Notes: generated from the sequence alone by a model not told the origin. 64,000 bases of DNA from Thermodesulfobacterium geofontis OPF15 (GCF_000215975.1 NC_015682.1:434001-498000); one strand, 5' to 3'; counted from the first letter of the stretch, positions 37,068 to 45,542 are shown. Program-made: numbers and translations.

Positions 37068-37409
37068 ATGCACGAATATTTTATTGTTCAAAATATACTT
37101 AAAACTGTAGAAGATGTTTTAAAAGATTATCCAGGAAAAAAAGTTACTAAAGCAGTTTTACTTATAGGTAAATTTTCAGGAGTTGAACCAGATTTACTAA
37201 AGACAGCCTTAGATTTTTTTAAAAAAGGTAGTCCCCTTGAAGAAGCTGAAATAATTATAGAATTGGAAGATTTAAAAATAAAATGCTTAGATTGTGGTAA
37301 GACCTCGGTTAAAGAAAGATGGGATATTATTTGCCCTTTTTGTAAATCGTTTAATACTCAGATAATCTCAGGTGAAGAAATGTTTCTTAAGACTTTGGAA
37401 TTGGTTTAA
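37068..37409 (+). CDS. hypA: Hydrogenase nickel metallochaperone HypA
   Basis: A 113-residue HypA. It begins MHEYFIVQNI with the nickel-binding His2. The zinc site has C73, C76, C89 and C92 (CLDC and CPFC). The ATG at 37068 is used because HypA must start Met-His; an in-frame upstream start at 37008 lies within hypE and would bury His2. It works with HypB in nickel insertion. Its 3' end overlaps the convergent protease gene by 23 nt. Confidence 0.95.
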   Translation: MHEYFIVQNILKTVEDVLKDYPGKKVTKAVLLIGKFSGVEPDLLKTALDFFKKGSPLEEAEIIIELEDLKIKCLDCGKTSVKERWDIICPFCKSFNTQIISGEEMFLKTLELV

Positions 37410-37938
37410 TTCCCCATTCTTTGAGTTGAGCTAAAACTTCCTCTAAAAGTTTATCATAATTTTTTTCTACCACCTCTGACAGCCCAATTTTTAGCTCTAA
37501 AGAATAGGGTTCAATTCCAATAATAACTAATTCTTCTGGATATTTATCTCTTAATTTAACAAGGCTTAAAATATCAGAAAAACTTAATTCATGCATAGAG
37601 ATCTTTTCTATTACTTGATAAGGAATATCTTCGCCTTTAAATTTGTAAATTGTTCCTGGTGGTTTTCCTCCTGAGATAGCATCTATAACAAGAAGTTTTT
37701 TAGCAGATTCTATATAATGTAAAAGAGAAAAGCCCCCAACTCCACCATCAACCAATTCTACATTTTCTGGGAATTTATAATGGGTAGATAGGTCTTGTAC
37801 TACCTTAACTCCTACCCCTTCATCAGAAAGAAGTAGATTTCCAATACCTAAAATTACAATTTTGGTTTCACACACCTTAATTTTTCCTAATTTTTTTTTT
37901 AAATTTAATTCCACCAAGGATTTTATATTAATTTTCAT
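37387..37938 (-). CDS. Hydrogenase maturation protease (HyaD/HybD/HycI family)
   Basis: A nickel-dependent endopeptidase that trims the C-terminus of the [NiFe]-hydrogenase large subunit after metal insertion. GIGNLLLSDEGVGVKVV carries the metal-binding Glu, LLVIDAISGG the Asp, and SMHELSF the His. The ATG at 37938 gives 183 residues with a 21-residue extension. An in-frame GTG at 37875 gives a more usual N-terminus (ETKIVILGIGN) with AGGA at good spacing, and may be the true start. It faces the hyp genes. Confidence 0.9.
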   Translation of the reverse strand: MKINIKSLVELNLKKKLGKIKVCETKIVILGIGNLLLSDEGVGVKVVQDLSTHYKFPENVELVDGGVGGFSLLHYIESAKKLLVIDAISGGKPPGTIYKFKGEDIPYQVIEKISMHELSFSDILSLVKLRDKYPEELVIIGIEPYSLELKIGLSEVVEKNYDKLLEEVLAQLKEWGIKPIPKS

Positions 37939-38023
37939 ACATTTTCAAGTTTAATTTTAATAAGGATGTTTTTAATAAGAATGTTTTAATATAAAAAATA
38001 AAGAAAAATAAAAAAATTTATCA

Positions 38024-38061
38024 AAAAAATGCTCTAAAATTTTTAAATTTTTTTATAAAAG
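38024..38061 (+). repeat. 38-nt upstream element, copy 1 (usp promoter)
   Basis: An AT-rich element that recurs at 39082-39119 with one mismatch in 38. It lies exactly 42 nt ahead of the -35 box in both places. Part of a duplicated promoter module; probably a regulator site or an UP-like element. Confidence 0.75.
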
Positions 38062-38103
38062 TTAATTTTATTCAAAATTAAGCCAATTAGGTCAAAATTA
38101 ACT

Positions 38104-38132
38104 TTGACTTTTTAGAGAAAGAAATGTATTTT
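38104..38132 (+). promoter_or_regulatory. Promoter of the universal stress protein gene
   Basis: A -35 box TTGACT (38104-38109), a 17-nt spacer and -10 TATTTT (38127-38132). The 14-nt string TTGACTTTTTAGAG is shared with the TSUP promoter 1058 bp downstream. Confidence 0.65.
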
Positions 38133-38169
38133 GAAATTATCAAATTAATAGAATGCAGGAGGAATAAAA

Positions 38170-39066
38170 ATGAAGGTTTTTCAACTTTATGAAAAAATGT
38201 TAGTTGCTTGTGGATCAGAACCTTCAGGTTTACACGCTTTAAAAGAGATAATTAAATATATTAAAGAGGATGGTAAACCGATTATTGTTTTATCAGTAGT
38301 TCCTTTTTATGAAGAATTCTATGAAGGAGATTTATATTTATTTACTTCTAAAGAAGATATTTTGGAGAAATTTTATAAACCCTTTAAAGAGGCTTTAGAA
38401 AAGGCTAAAGAAATAGGGGATCAGGAAAAAGTTATTGTAAAAACTGTTTTAGAAGAGGGTGATCCATTTATTAAAATTGTAGATACTGCTTTAAGCGAAA
38501 ATTGTGATTTAATAGTTCTTGGAAGAAAAAAAGAATTAGGTTTAATGGGGAAATTATTAGGAGCAAATGTAGCAAGAACTATAGGGCAATCTCCTATTGA
38601 TATTCTTGTAATTCCTGAAGGTTCAAATTTATCTTTTAATAAAATATTGGTTCCTATAGATGGCTCTATTTACAGTGAAATTGCTTTGAAAAAAGCCTGT
38701 AAAATAGCACAAACTTTTTCTTCAGAACTTTTTATTTTGTCAGTAGTTGATATTCCTGTAGAGATTTCTGCAGAATATCCTGATTTAAGAGAAAGGGTTT
38801 ATAGTAAAGCTAAAAACATCTTAGAGGGAGCGCAAAAATTGGCTGAAAATTTATGTAAGAAGGTAGAGACTGATATAAGAGAAGGTGATCCTGCAGAGAA
38901 AATTTTATCTTTTATTAAAGAGAAAGGTATAGAGACTGTGGTAATAGGTTCTCATGGGAAAACAGGAATGAAGAGATTACTTATGGGAAGTGTTGCTGAA
39001 AAGGTTCTTACATTTGCTTCTATTCCAGTATTGGTTTCTAAAAGTTTAGAATTTAGAGCAATTTAA
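38170..39066 (+). CDS. Universal stress protein with two UspA domains
   Basis: A 298-residue tandem UspA protein. Domain 1 (about 9-152) starts KMLVACGSEPSGLHALK. Domain 2 (about 157-295) starts ILVPIDGSIYSEIALKKA and ends with GSHGKTGMKRLLMGSVAEKVL, the GxxG-x9-GS ATP-binding motif. Domain 1 has the weaker VLGRKKELGLMGKLLGANVART version. Such proteins bind ATP and signal stress or energy state. It has a strong AGGAGG site. It shares its promoter module with the TSUP transporter gene behind it. Confidence 0.93.
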   Translation: MKVFQLYEKMLVACGSEPSGLHALKEIIKYIKEDGKPIIVLSVVPFYEEFYEGDLYLFTSKEDILEKFYKPFKEALEKAKEIGDQEKVIVKTVLEEGDPFIKIVDTALSENCDLIVLGRKKELGLMGKLLGANVARTIGQSPIDILVIPEGSNLSFNKILVPIDGSIYSEIALKKACKIAQTFSSELFILSVVDIPVEISAEYPDLRERVYSKAKNILEGAQKLAENLCKKVETDIREGDPAEKILSFIKEKGIETVVIGSHGKTGMKRLLMGSVAEKVLTFASIPVLVSKSLEFRAI

Positions 39067-39081
39067 TTGTAAAAAATTATG

Positions 39082-39119
39082 AAAAAATGCTTTAAAATTT
39101 TTAAATTTTTTTATAAAAG
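39082..39119 (+). repeat. 38-nt upstream element, copy 2 (TSUP promoter)
   Basis: Matches 38024-38061 at 37 of 38 positions and sits the same 42 nt ahead of a -35 box. It lies 16 nt after the usp stop codon. Confidence 0.75.
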
Positions 39120-39161
39120 GAAATTTTTCTTAAAATTAAAAAAATTTAAATAAATTTGGTT

Positions 39162-39190
39162 TTGACTTTTTAGAGGGAAAATTATAATTT
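39162..39190 (+). promoter_or_regulatory. Promoter of the TSUP transporter gene
   Basis: A -35 box TTGACT (39162-39167), a 17-nt spacer and -10 TAATTT (39185-39190); TATAAT at 39183-39188 is an alternative with a 15-nt spacer. It aligns without gaps to the usp promoter at an offset of 1058 bp. Confidence 0.65.
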
Positions 39191-39225
39191 TAATTATTTA
39201 AAATTTTTATAGAGGAGGGAGGGAG

Positions 39226-40194
39226 ATGTGCAAATTTAAAAAATGGATTTGGTGGATCTGTGGATTATTTTTGATTTTTCTAATTCTTTATTCTTTATCT
39301 TTTGCAGAGGTGAAAGAAGCAACTCAACAAGTTAGCACAAGTTCTTCACTTCCTTGGTGGTTTTGGCCTTTAGCTTTATTCATTTTTACTTTTATTTTAG
39401 GAATTTTAGCTGTTTTAGCTGGTGTAGGAGGAGGTGTTCTTTTTGTTCCTTTAGTAAGTAGTTTTTTCCCTTTTCATATTGATTTTGTAAGAGGAGCTGG
39501 TCTTTTTGTAGCTTTAACTGGTGCATTAGCTGCAGGTCCTGGTCTTTTAAGGCAAGGATTTGCAGATTTGAGACTTTCTATTCCTATGGCTCTTATTGCT
39601 TCAACTTGTTCTATAATAGGGGCTTTAATAGGATTAAAACTTCCTTCTAATATAGTTCAAATTCTCCTAGGAGTTACTATAATTTTTATTGTTATTGTAA
39701 TGGCTATGGCAAAAAAATCAGAATTTCCAGAAGTTAAAGAACCAGACGCCCTTTCCCAAGCTTTACAAATTAGTGGTATTTTTTATGATCCTTCTATAGG
39801 AAAAGAAGTTGAATGGAAAATTCATAGAACACCCTTAGGACTTGGATTATTTTGTTTAATTGGAATCATTGCAGGGCTTTTTGGACTTGGAGCTGGATGG
39901 GCTAATGTTCCTGTTTTAAATCTTATTCTTGGTGCACCAATTAAAGTAGCTGTTGCTACAAGTAAATTTTTGCTTTCTATTACTGATACCTCAGCTGCAT
40001 GGGTATATTTAAATAGCGGAGCAGTGCTTCCTATGATAGTTGTTCCTGGTGTTGTAGGAATAATGCTTGGTTCAGTAGTAGGAGTTAAAGTACTTGCTAT
40101 TACAAAGCCTAAAATTGTAAGATGGATTGTAATTTTAGTTCTCGGTTTTGCAGGGGTAAGAGCTTTACTTAAAGGTTTAGGTATTTGGACATAA
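39226..40194 (+). CDS. TSUP-family (TauE/SafE) membrane transporter
   Basis: A 322-residue polytopic membrane protein of the sulfite/sulfonate exporter family. It has an N-terminal helix (8-27) and then two homologous helical blocks. GVGGGVLFVPLVSSFFPF in the first corresponds to GLGAGWANVPVLNLILGAP in the second, the repeated TSUP motif. A soluble loop separates them (about 168-205). Members move sulfite, thiosulfate or organosulfonates; which one is not visible. It has a strong GGAGGGAGGG site. Confidence 0.88.
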   Translation: MCKFKKWIWWICGLFLIFLILYSLSFAEVKEATQQVSTSSSLPWWFWPLALFIFTFILGILAVLAGVGGGVLFVPLVSSFFPFHIDFVRGAGLFVALTGALAAGPGLLRQGFADLRLSIPMALIASTCSIIGALIGLKLPSNIVQILLGVTIIFIVIVMAMAKKSEFPEVKEPDALSQALQISGIFYDPSIGKEVEWKIHRTPLGLGLFCLIGIIAGLFGLGAGWANVPVLNLILGAPIKVAVATSKFLLSITDTSAAWVYLNSGAVLPMIVVPGVVGIMLGSVVGVKVLAITKPKIVRWIVILVLGFAGVRALLKGLGIWT

Positions 40195-40215
40195 AACCTA
40201 AGGAGGAGGTAGAAA

Positions 40216-40629
40216 ATGACCCAAAATAAATATGTAAAAGAAGAACAAATAGCTTATGCTAATCTTCTTGATATAGGAATGAAATTAGGATTAGTTGCTC
40301 TTATAATAACCTTCATAATCTATCTTTTAGGACTTCTTCCTAATCAAATTCCTATAAATGAATTGCCTAATCTTTGGAAATTAAGAGCACACGAATTCAT
40401 AGAAAAAACCGGGCTTCCTACAGGATGGGGATGGCTTAAAAATATAAATAAAGGCGATTATTTAAACTATATTCCTATTGTCTTTTTAGGAGGTTTAACC
40501 ATTTTATGCTATATTAGGATTTTACCTATTTTTATAAAGAAAAAGGATACTGCTTATACAATTCTTACTTTATTAGAAGTTTTAATTTTAATTCTTGCTG
40601 CTATTGGTATTTTTAAAGTGGGGCATTAA
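40216..40629 (+). CDS. Small membrane protein linked to the TSUP transporter
   Basis: A 137-residue protein with three membrane helices (about 23-43, 84-104, 113-133). A loop between the first two contains WKLRAHEFIEKTGLPTGWGWLKNINKGDYLNYI. I do not recognise a named family; it has the size and topology of the DUF1634-type proteins often found beside TSUP genes. It starts 21 nt after the transporter with AGGAGG, so it is co-transcribed and probably a partner subunit. Confidence 0.72.
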   Translation: MTQNKYVKEEQIAYANLLDIGMKLGLVALIITFIIYLLGLLPNQIPINELPNLWKLRAHEFIEKTGLPTGWGWLKNINKGDYLNYIPIVFLGGLTILCYIRILPIFIKKKDTAYTILTLLEVLILILAAIGIFKVGH

Positions 40630-40632
40630 GTT

Positions 40633-41583
40633 TTAAAGAAAATTCCTTAAATGTATACAGTCTCCAGAATAGATTTTTAAAATTTTTGTGTCTTCAGTTT
40701 TTAAAAGGAGTGCTCCATCATCAGAAATATCTAAAGCTAAACCCATTTTTTCTCCCTCAGGATGAATAATTTTTACTTTTCTTCCTAAGGTTAAGCTTTT
40801 ATCTTTCCATAGATTTAAAATTTTAATGCTTTCCACTTTTAATAAATCTTTAAACTCCTTTATTAGCTCTTTAATTATATCCTTTCTTTTAAGTTCTTTT
40901 TTAAGAATTTCTTTTAAAGATATAGCTTCTGGGACAAGAGAGCTAATTTCATTATTTACATTTATTCCTATTCCTATAATAGCGTAATCTATTTTATCAA
41001 TTTCAGCTTTCACTTCCAATAATATTCCTGCAAGTTTTTTTTCTTTATCGTTTTCTTTATAAATAATGTCATTAGGCCATTTTAAAAAAACTTTTATTCC
41101 TGCTATTTTTTCAATAGCTAAAGCTGTAGCTAAGGATGCTATATAGGTAAGGAGATAGGCTTCTTTTAAAGAAAAAGACGGTTTAATAACAAGGCTCATC
41201 CATATTCCACCTTTTGGAGAATACCAAAATCTTCCCATTCTTCCCTTTCCCTTAGTTTGGGTTTCAGCAATTATAAGAGCCTCTTCTCCTTTTTCGGCTA
41301 TTTCTTTTGCTATATCCATGGTTGAGGTAACTTCTTTATAATAATAGACTTTATAGGGAAGGTAAGCTAATTCTTCTTCATTTAGTAAATCACCATTATC
41401 TATTAAGGAATAGCCCTTAGGTGTAGCCTTAATTAGATATCCTTTTCTTTTTAGATCTTTTATATGTTTCCAGACAGCAGTTCTTGATATACTAAGAATT
41501 TTAGCTATTTTTTCGCCAGAGATAATTTTATTTTCTTTTAAAAGTTTAAGAATATCCTGTTTGGTATTTTTTGTTTTTTTCAA
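40633..41583 (-). CDS. birA: Bifunctional biotin ligase / biotin operon repressor BirA
   Basis: A 316-residue class II biotin protein ligase. The N-terminal winged helix (about 1-62) has ISRTAVWKHIKDLKRKGY. The catalytic domain has the biotinyl-AMP loop KGKGRMGRFWYSPKGG and FLKWPNDI. The C-terminal SH3-like domain follows. The DNA-binding domain implies that it also represses biotin genes, none of which are in the window. It sits directly downstream of tRNA-Ser on the same strand, with a 24-nt gap. Confidence 0.93.
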   Translation of the reverse strand: MKKTKNTKQDILKLLKENKIISGEKIAKILSISRTAVWKHIKDLKRKGYLIKATPKGYSLIDNGDLLNEEELAYLPYKVYYYKEVTSTMDIAKEIAEKGEEALIIAETQTKGKGRMGRFWYSPKGGIWMSLVIKPSFSLKEAYLLTYIASLATALAIEKIAGIKVFLKWPNDIIYKENDKEKKLAGILLEVKAEIDKIDYAIIGIGINVNNEISSLVPEAISLKEILKKELKRKDIIKELIKEFKDLLKVESIKILNLWKDKSLTLGRKVKIIHPEGEKMGLALDISDDGALLLKTEDTKILKIYSGDCIHLRNFL

Positions 41584-41607
41584 AGGGATTTTTTAAAAAT
41601 TTTTATG

Positions 41608-41697
41608 CGGAGGAGGAGGGATTCGAACCCCCGAAGGGAGATTTGCTCCCTTAGCCGATTTCGAGTCGGCCCCCTTCGTCCACTCGGGCACTCCTCC
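41608..41697 (-). tRNA. tRNA-Ser, anticodon CGA
   Basis: A 90-nt class II tRNA on the reverse strand. The acceptor pair is GGAGGAG/CTCCTCC with discriminator G (41608); CCA is not encoded. The anticodon stem-loop GCCGA-CTCGAAA-TCGGC gives anticodon CGA. The long variable arm and a GGGGG-TTCGAAT-CCCTC T arm are typical of tRNA-Ser. It decodes UCG. Confidence 0.95.
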
Positions 41698-41705
41698 TTT
41701 TAAAA

Positions 41706-41733
41706 ACTTTAAAATTTCTTTTCATTCTGTCAA
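41706..41733 (-). promoter_or_regulatory. Promoter of tRNA-Ser
   Basis: On the reverse strand, -35 TTGACA (41733-41728), a 16-nt spacer and -10 TAAAGT (41711-41706) lie about 9 nt ahead of the tRNA 5' end. The -35 is a perfect consensus. birA may be read from the same promoter. Confidence 0.55.
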
Positions 41734-41844
41734 GAAGTTGAAAAATTCAAATTTTCAAATGAGATATTGCAAAATTTTAAAAAAGTGATTAATAAAAAAA
41801 TTATTTTTAAAAGTAATTTTTAGAAGACCTTAAGGTTTAGGCGA

Positions 41845-42723
41845 ATGAAAGTCAAAGATATAATGAAACCAAATCCAATTACTCTTACCTTGCAAAATAG
41901 TTTAAAAGATCTAATTGAGATATTTAGAGAAAATGAAATAGGAAGTGTTATAATTGTTGATCAAAAGAAAGAACCCTATCAAATTGTTACCTTAAGAGAC
42001 TTAAGTAGAATATGTTTTTTAAATTTATTTACTGATTCTATTTTGGAGGCATTAAAAGAGTTAAATAAAGACAAAAATTCCTTAATAACTGTTTCCCCTA
42101 ATGATTCATATATAGAAGCCCTTTCTTTAATGAAAAAATTTAATATAAGTCATTTGCCTGTGGTAAATCAAAAGAAAAAACTTGTAGGTATTTTAAGTAT
42201 AAGAGATATTGCTAAAAATTTCCCAGAACTAATTTTTATAGACCCTTTAACAGAAGTAAATAATAGAGCCTATTTAAATATAATAAATACCAAAATAAAA
42301 AAAATAAACGGACCTGCAACTATTTTAATGATAGATATAGATAATTTTAAAGAGATAAATGATACCTTTGGTCATGTAGTAGGAGATAAAGTTTTAAAAA
42401 AACTTGCTCAAACTTTGAGGAAAAATGTTAAAATTACAGATGAAGTCATAAGATATGGAGGAGAAGAATTTTTAATTATAGCTTATAGATGTGATTTAGA
42501 AGAAGGAAAGATTTTAGCTGAACGCTTGAGAAAAAGGGTAGAAGATATTAAATTTAATAAAATATGCCCTAAATTTAAAATTACTGTTAGTATAGGAATA
42601 TCAATTTATGAACCTCAAGAAGACCTTTTAACTGCTATTGAAAAAGCAGACAAAGCTATGTATAAGGCAAAACAAAAAGGGAAAAATAGAGTAGAAGTTT
42701 TTGAAAATAGCTTATCTTCTTAA
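41845..42723 (+). CDS. CBS-pair diguanylate cyclase
   Basis: A 292-residue protein with two CBS motifs (about 1-57 and 75-126) followed by a GGDEF domain (130-290). The active-site motif is GGEEF (205-209) and the ISIYEP region is complete, so it should make cyclic-di-GMP. The usual RxxD inhibitory site reads KITD (196-199), with Lys replacing Arg, so product feedback may be weak. CBS pairs bind adenine nucleotides, suggesting control by energy charge. The 3' end overlaps tadA by 12 nt. Confidence 0.92.
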   Translation: MKVKDIMKPNPITLTLQNSLKDLIEIFRENEIGSVIIVDQKKEPYQIVTLRDLSRICFLNLFTDSILEALKELNKDKNSLITVSPNDSYIEALSLMKKFNISHLPVVNQKKKLVGILSIRDIAKNFPELIFIDPLTEVNNRAYLNIINTKIKKINGPATILMIDIDNFKEINDTFGHVVGDKVLKKLAQTLRKNVKITDEVIRYGGEEFLIIAYRCDLEEGKILAERLRKRVEDIKFNKICPKFKITVSIGISIYEPQEDLLTAIEKADKAMYKAKQKGKNRVEVFENSLSS

Positions 42724-43170
42724 TTTAAAAAATTCTTTTAATAAATTCTGAGCTTCCTCTTTTAATAAACCCTCTCTTATTTTTATTCTATGATTAAATC
42801 TTAAGTCTTGAACAAGGTTATATATGCTTCCACAGGCTCCAGTTTTTTCATCTCTTGTTGCAAAGATCAATTCTTCAATTCTTGCAAGGACTAAAGCATA
42901 GGCACACATAGGACAGGGTTCAAGGGTGACATAAATTTTACAACCTAAAAGTCTAAAATTTCCTAAATTTTTGCATGCCTCTCTTATAGCTAAAATTTCT
43001 GCATGAGCTGTAGGATCATTAAGTTTTATTATCTGATTTCTTCCCTTCCCAATTATTTTACCTTCAGGGCTTACAATTACTGCTCCTACAGGGACTTCCT
43101 CTTCTTTAAAGGCAAGTTCAGCCTCAACTAAAGCTTCCTTCATAAAAATTAGATCTTTTTCATCAAACAT
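42712..43170 (-). CDS. tadA: tRNA-specific adenosine deaminase TadA
   Basis: A 152-residue zinc deaminase converting wobble A34 to inosine in tRNA-Arg(ACG). The zinc site is H56 with proton shuttle E58 (HAE) and C86/C89 (EPCPMC). The RIEELIFATRDEKTGACGS segment is typical of TadA. It is the last gene of the kdsA-to-tadA operon and overlaps the ispH fusion gene by 8 nt. Confidence 0.93.
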   Translation of the reverse strand: MFDEKDLIFMKEALVEAELAFKEEEVPVGAVIVSPEGKIIGKGRNQIIKLNDPTAHAEILAIREACKNLGNFRLLGCKIYVTLEPCPMCAYALVLARIEELIFATRDEKTGACGSIYNLVQDLRFNHRIKIREGLLKEEAQNLLKEFFKLRR

Positions 43171-44800
43171 AACTTAGAAGTATACTTAATAAATTAAAAG
43201 TAAAAGGTAAAAGAAAAGACAAATTTTCTAAATAAATTATCTGTCCAAGTGGTCTATTTTTAGAAAAAATATAAAGTTTATAAGCAAAAATCCACAATAA
43301 TAAAAGAATAATATAAGTTTTTTTAACGTAGATAAAAGGTAAAGTTAAAAGAGCACCTAAAAAGATAAGAAATAGCATTAATTTATAGAGCCTTTCCTCT
43401 TTATAGCCAAAAAGGGAAAATAAAAAATTAGAGGGTAAAAAGCCATCTGTTTGGGAATAAATAGATTCAAAATAGAGACGTAAAAAAATTAAAATAAATA
43501 AAGTTTGTAAAAAAATTAGGAAAGATAAAAGGTTAAAAAGAGGGTAAAAAAATAAAATAAGTATAGTAAAAATAAGAGGCTCTATAATGAAATATAAAAT
43601 ACTTCTAAATAAAAATTGATTTAAAATTAATAAAACTATAAATAAAGCTAAAACTTTCGGATTATATAGAATACTACTTATAATGCAGAAAAGAGAAAAA
43701 AGAGGTAGTATAAATTTAATTAATTTTTCATGCTTTTTTATAAAGATAGCTTTGATAGAGTAATAGAATTCAAAGGATGTTAGGTTTTGTAGATTTTCAA
43801 GGTTATATTTTAACATTAAAAAAGAAAAAAGAGAGCATAGTAAAAGAAAGTTTTTAGGATTAAAAGGGTGTGTAAAATTTAAAAAGCCCCAAAAAAGAAG
43901 GACTAAATTGAAGGAGTGAAGAAAGGAAAGAAAAGAAAAGGATTTTAAAAAGAGATAAAATTTAGAGGTATGAGATTTTAAAAAATCTACTACTTCATTA
44001 ATTAGCCAATTAGGAGTTGAGGCACCAGCTGTTATACCAACTATTCCATTTTTTTTGATTTCTTCTAAAGGGATTTCTTCAGGTTTTTCTATCAAATATA
44101 CTTTCTTTCCTTCTTTTTTAGCAATCTCAGCAAGTCTATTGGTGTTGGCACTGAATTTTCCTCCAATAACTATAATAGAAGAAGATATTTTACTTAAGTT
44201 TCTTACTTCATTTTGTCTTACTTCAGTTGCTTTACAAATAGTATTTATAATTTCTCCTTGGGGATATTTTTCAAGAATAGCTTGAGAAAGAGTTTTAAAA
44301 AGTTTTTCGTCCTGAGTTGTTTGAGAAAGGATTACATAATTTTTAAGTCCAGGTAAGTTTTTAAGATCTTCAAAGGAACTTACTACGTATCCCTTATTTT
44401 GCAAGACACCAAGGATACCTTTTATTTCTGCATGTTCTTTATCCCCAATAATAACTACCTCTTTTCCTTCTGAAATAGCTTTTTTAGCAAGTGCTTGAAC
44501 TTTTAAAACCCTTGGACAGGTTCCATCAAGAATTTCGTGTTTTTTAGAGAGTTCTTCTTTTTCCTGAGGTGGTATCCCGTGAGCCCTAATAATACAAACT
44601 CCAGAAGGAAAATCATCTTTGAGATCTCTTATAATTTTAACTCCAAGTTTATTTAAAAGTTCTAAGGTTTGGGGATTATGAATAAGTGGTCCATAAGTAT
44701 AGATAGGATATTTTCCCTGGTTTAAAGCAGATAAAACAAGATTTACAGCTCTTCTAACTCCCATACAAAATCCAGCTTTTTTTGCTATTCTTATTTTCAT
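43163..44800 (-). CDS. ispH: IspH (HMBPP reductase) fused to a polytopic membrane domain
   Basis: A 545-residue fusion. Residues 1-278 are a complete IspH, the last enzyme of the MEP isoprenoid pathway, which makes IPP and DMAPP. It has the [4Fe-4S] ligands C12, C95 and C189, substrate His H41 and H74, and SANTNRL. Residues about 283-545 form some eight membrane helices. Their layout recalls UbiA prenyltransferases, but both Asp-rich motifs appear lost (YNLENLQNL near 332 and LRLYFESIYSQTD at 440-452). The membrane part is unusually Phe/Leu-rich. It overlaps radC by 4 nt and tadA by 8 nt. IspH function is sure; the UbiA relation is inference. Confidence 0.9.
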   Translation of the reverse strand: MKIRIAKKAGFCMGVRRAVNLVLSALNQGKYPIYTYGPLIHNPQTLELLNKLGVKIIRDLKDDFPSGVCIIRAHGIPPQEKEELSKKHEILDGTCPRVLKVQALAKKAISEGKEVVIIGDKEHAEIKGILGVLQNKGYVVSSFEDLKNLPGLKNYVILSQTTQDEKLFKTLSQAILEKYPQGEIINTICKATEVRQNEVRNLSKISSSIIVIGGKFSANTNRLAEIAKKEGKKVYLIEKPEEIPLEEIKKNGIVGITAGASTPNWLINEVVDFLKSHTSKFYLFLKSFSFLSFLHSFNLVLLFWGFLNFTHPFNPKNFLLLCSLFSFLMLKYNLENLQNLTSFEFYYSIKAIFIKKHEKLIKFILPLFSLFCIISSILYNPKVLALFIVLLILNQFLFRSILYFIIEPLIFTILILFFYPLFNLLSFLIFLQTLFILIFLRLYFESIYSQTDGFLPSNFLFSLFGYKEERLYKLMLFLIFLGALLTLPFIYVKKTYIILLLLWIFAYKLYIFSKNRPLGQIIYLENLSFLLPFTFNLLSILLSYV

Positions 44801-45540
44801 TTCAAAATACTTAATATTTCTTTTTCAAGATTTTCTATAATCCCCTTTTCTGCCATACTAAAATATCCATTTTTTCCTATAATAATGTGGTCAATAATTT
44901 TACATTGTAAAAGAAGACCAGCTAAAATTAGATTTTTAGTAAGTCTAATATCTTCCTTAGAGGGAGTTACGTCTCCAGATGGGTGATTATGTACAAGTAT
45001 TAAAAAAACAGCTTTTTTTTCAAGGGCTTTGTTGAAAATTTCTCTTGGATAAATAGCGCTTTCTGTTATAGTTCCTTCAAAAAGGGTCTCTATACCCAGA
45101 ACCTTTGATTTTGCATCTAAGAAAATAGTTTTTAGAGTTTCTCTTGAAAGGTTTTGCATTTCATATTTTAAATAATTATAAACTTCCTCTGGTGATCTAA
45201 GATATTCAGTTTTTAAAGCCTTAGCTTTTAGATATCTTCTGGCAACTTCTTTTACTACTTTTAAAGGTAAGGTTCCTTTTTCTTTAAGTCCCTTAAATTT
45301 TGATAAATCCTCTAAAGGGGCATCAAGGACATTATCAAGGGTTTTATAATGGCTTAAAAGTTCTCTTGCCAATTTTCTTGTATCTTTAAAAGGAAGATTT
45401 AACATAAGAAGAAGTTCTAAAAGATCTTCATCTGTAAAAGTTTCTGGTCCTTCTTTTAAAAATCTTTCTTTTACTCTATTTCTATGCCCTTTTGCTTTTT
45501 CATAAGCGGTAAGAAGAATTTTTTCTTTATTAATAGCCAT
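44797..45540 (-). CDS. radC: RadC-family JAMM protein
   Basis: A 247-residue protein of the RadC/DUF2466 family. The N-terminal half has a helix-hairpin-helix-like region (LEDLSKFKGLKEKG). The C-terminal JAMM metal motif is intact: LVHNHPSGDVTPSKED. The cellular role is debated; a DNA repair role was claimed and later doubted. The ATG at 45540 (MAINKEK) is preferred to a GTG at 45555 within lptC. Confidence 0.9.
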   Translation of the reverse strand: MAINKEKILLTAYEKAKGHRNRVKERFLKEGPETFTDEDLLELLLMLNLPFKDTRKLARELLSHYKTLDNVLDAPLEDLSKFKGLKEKGTLPLKVVKEVARRYLKAKALKTEYLRSPEEVYNYLKYEMQNLSRETLKTIFLDAKSKVLGIETLFEGTITESAIYPREIFNKALEKKAVFLILVHNHPSGDVTPSKEDIRLTKNLILAGLLLQCKIIDHIIIGKNGYFSMAEKGIIENLEKEILSILK

Positions 45541-45542
45541 TA

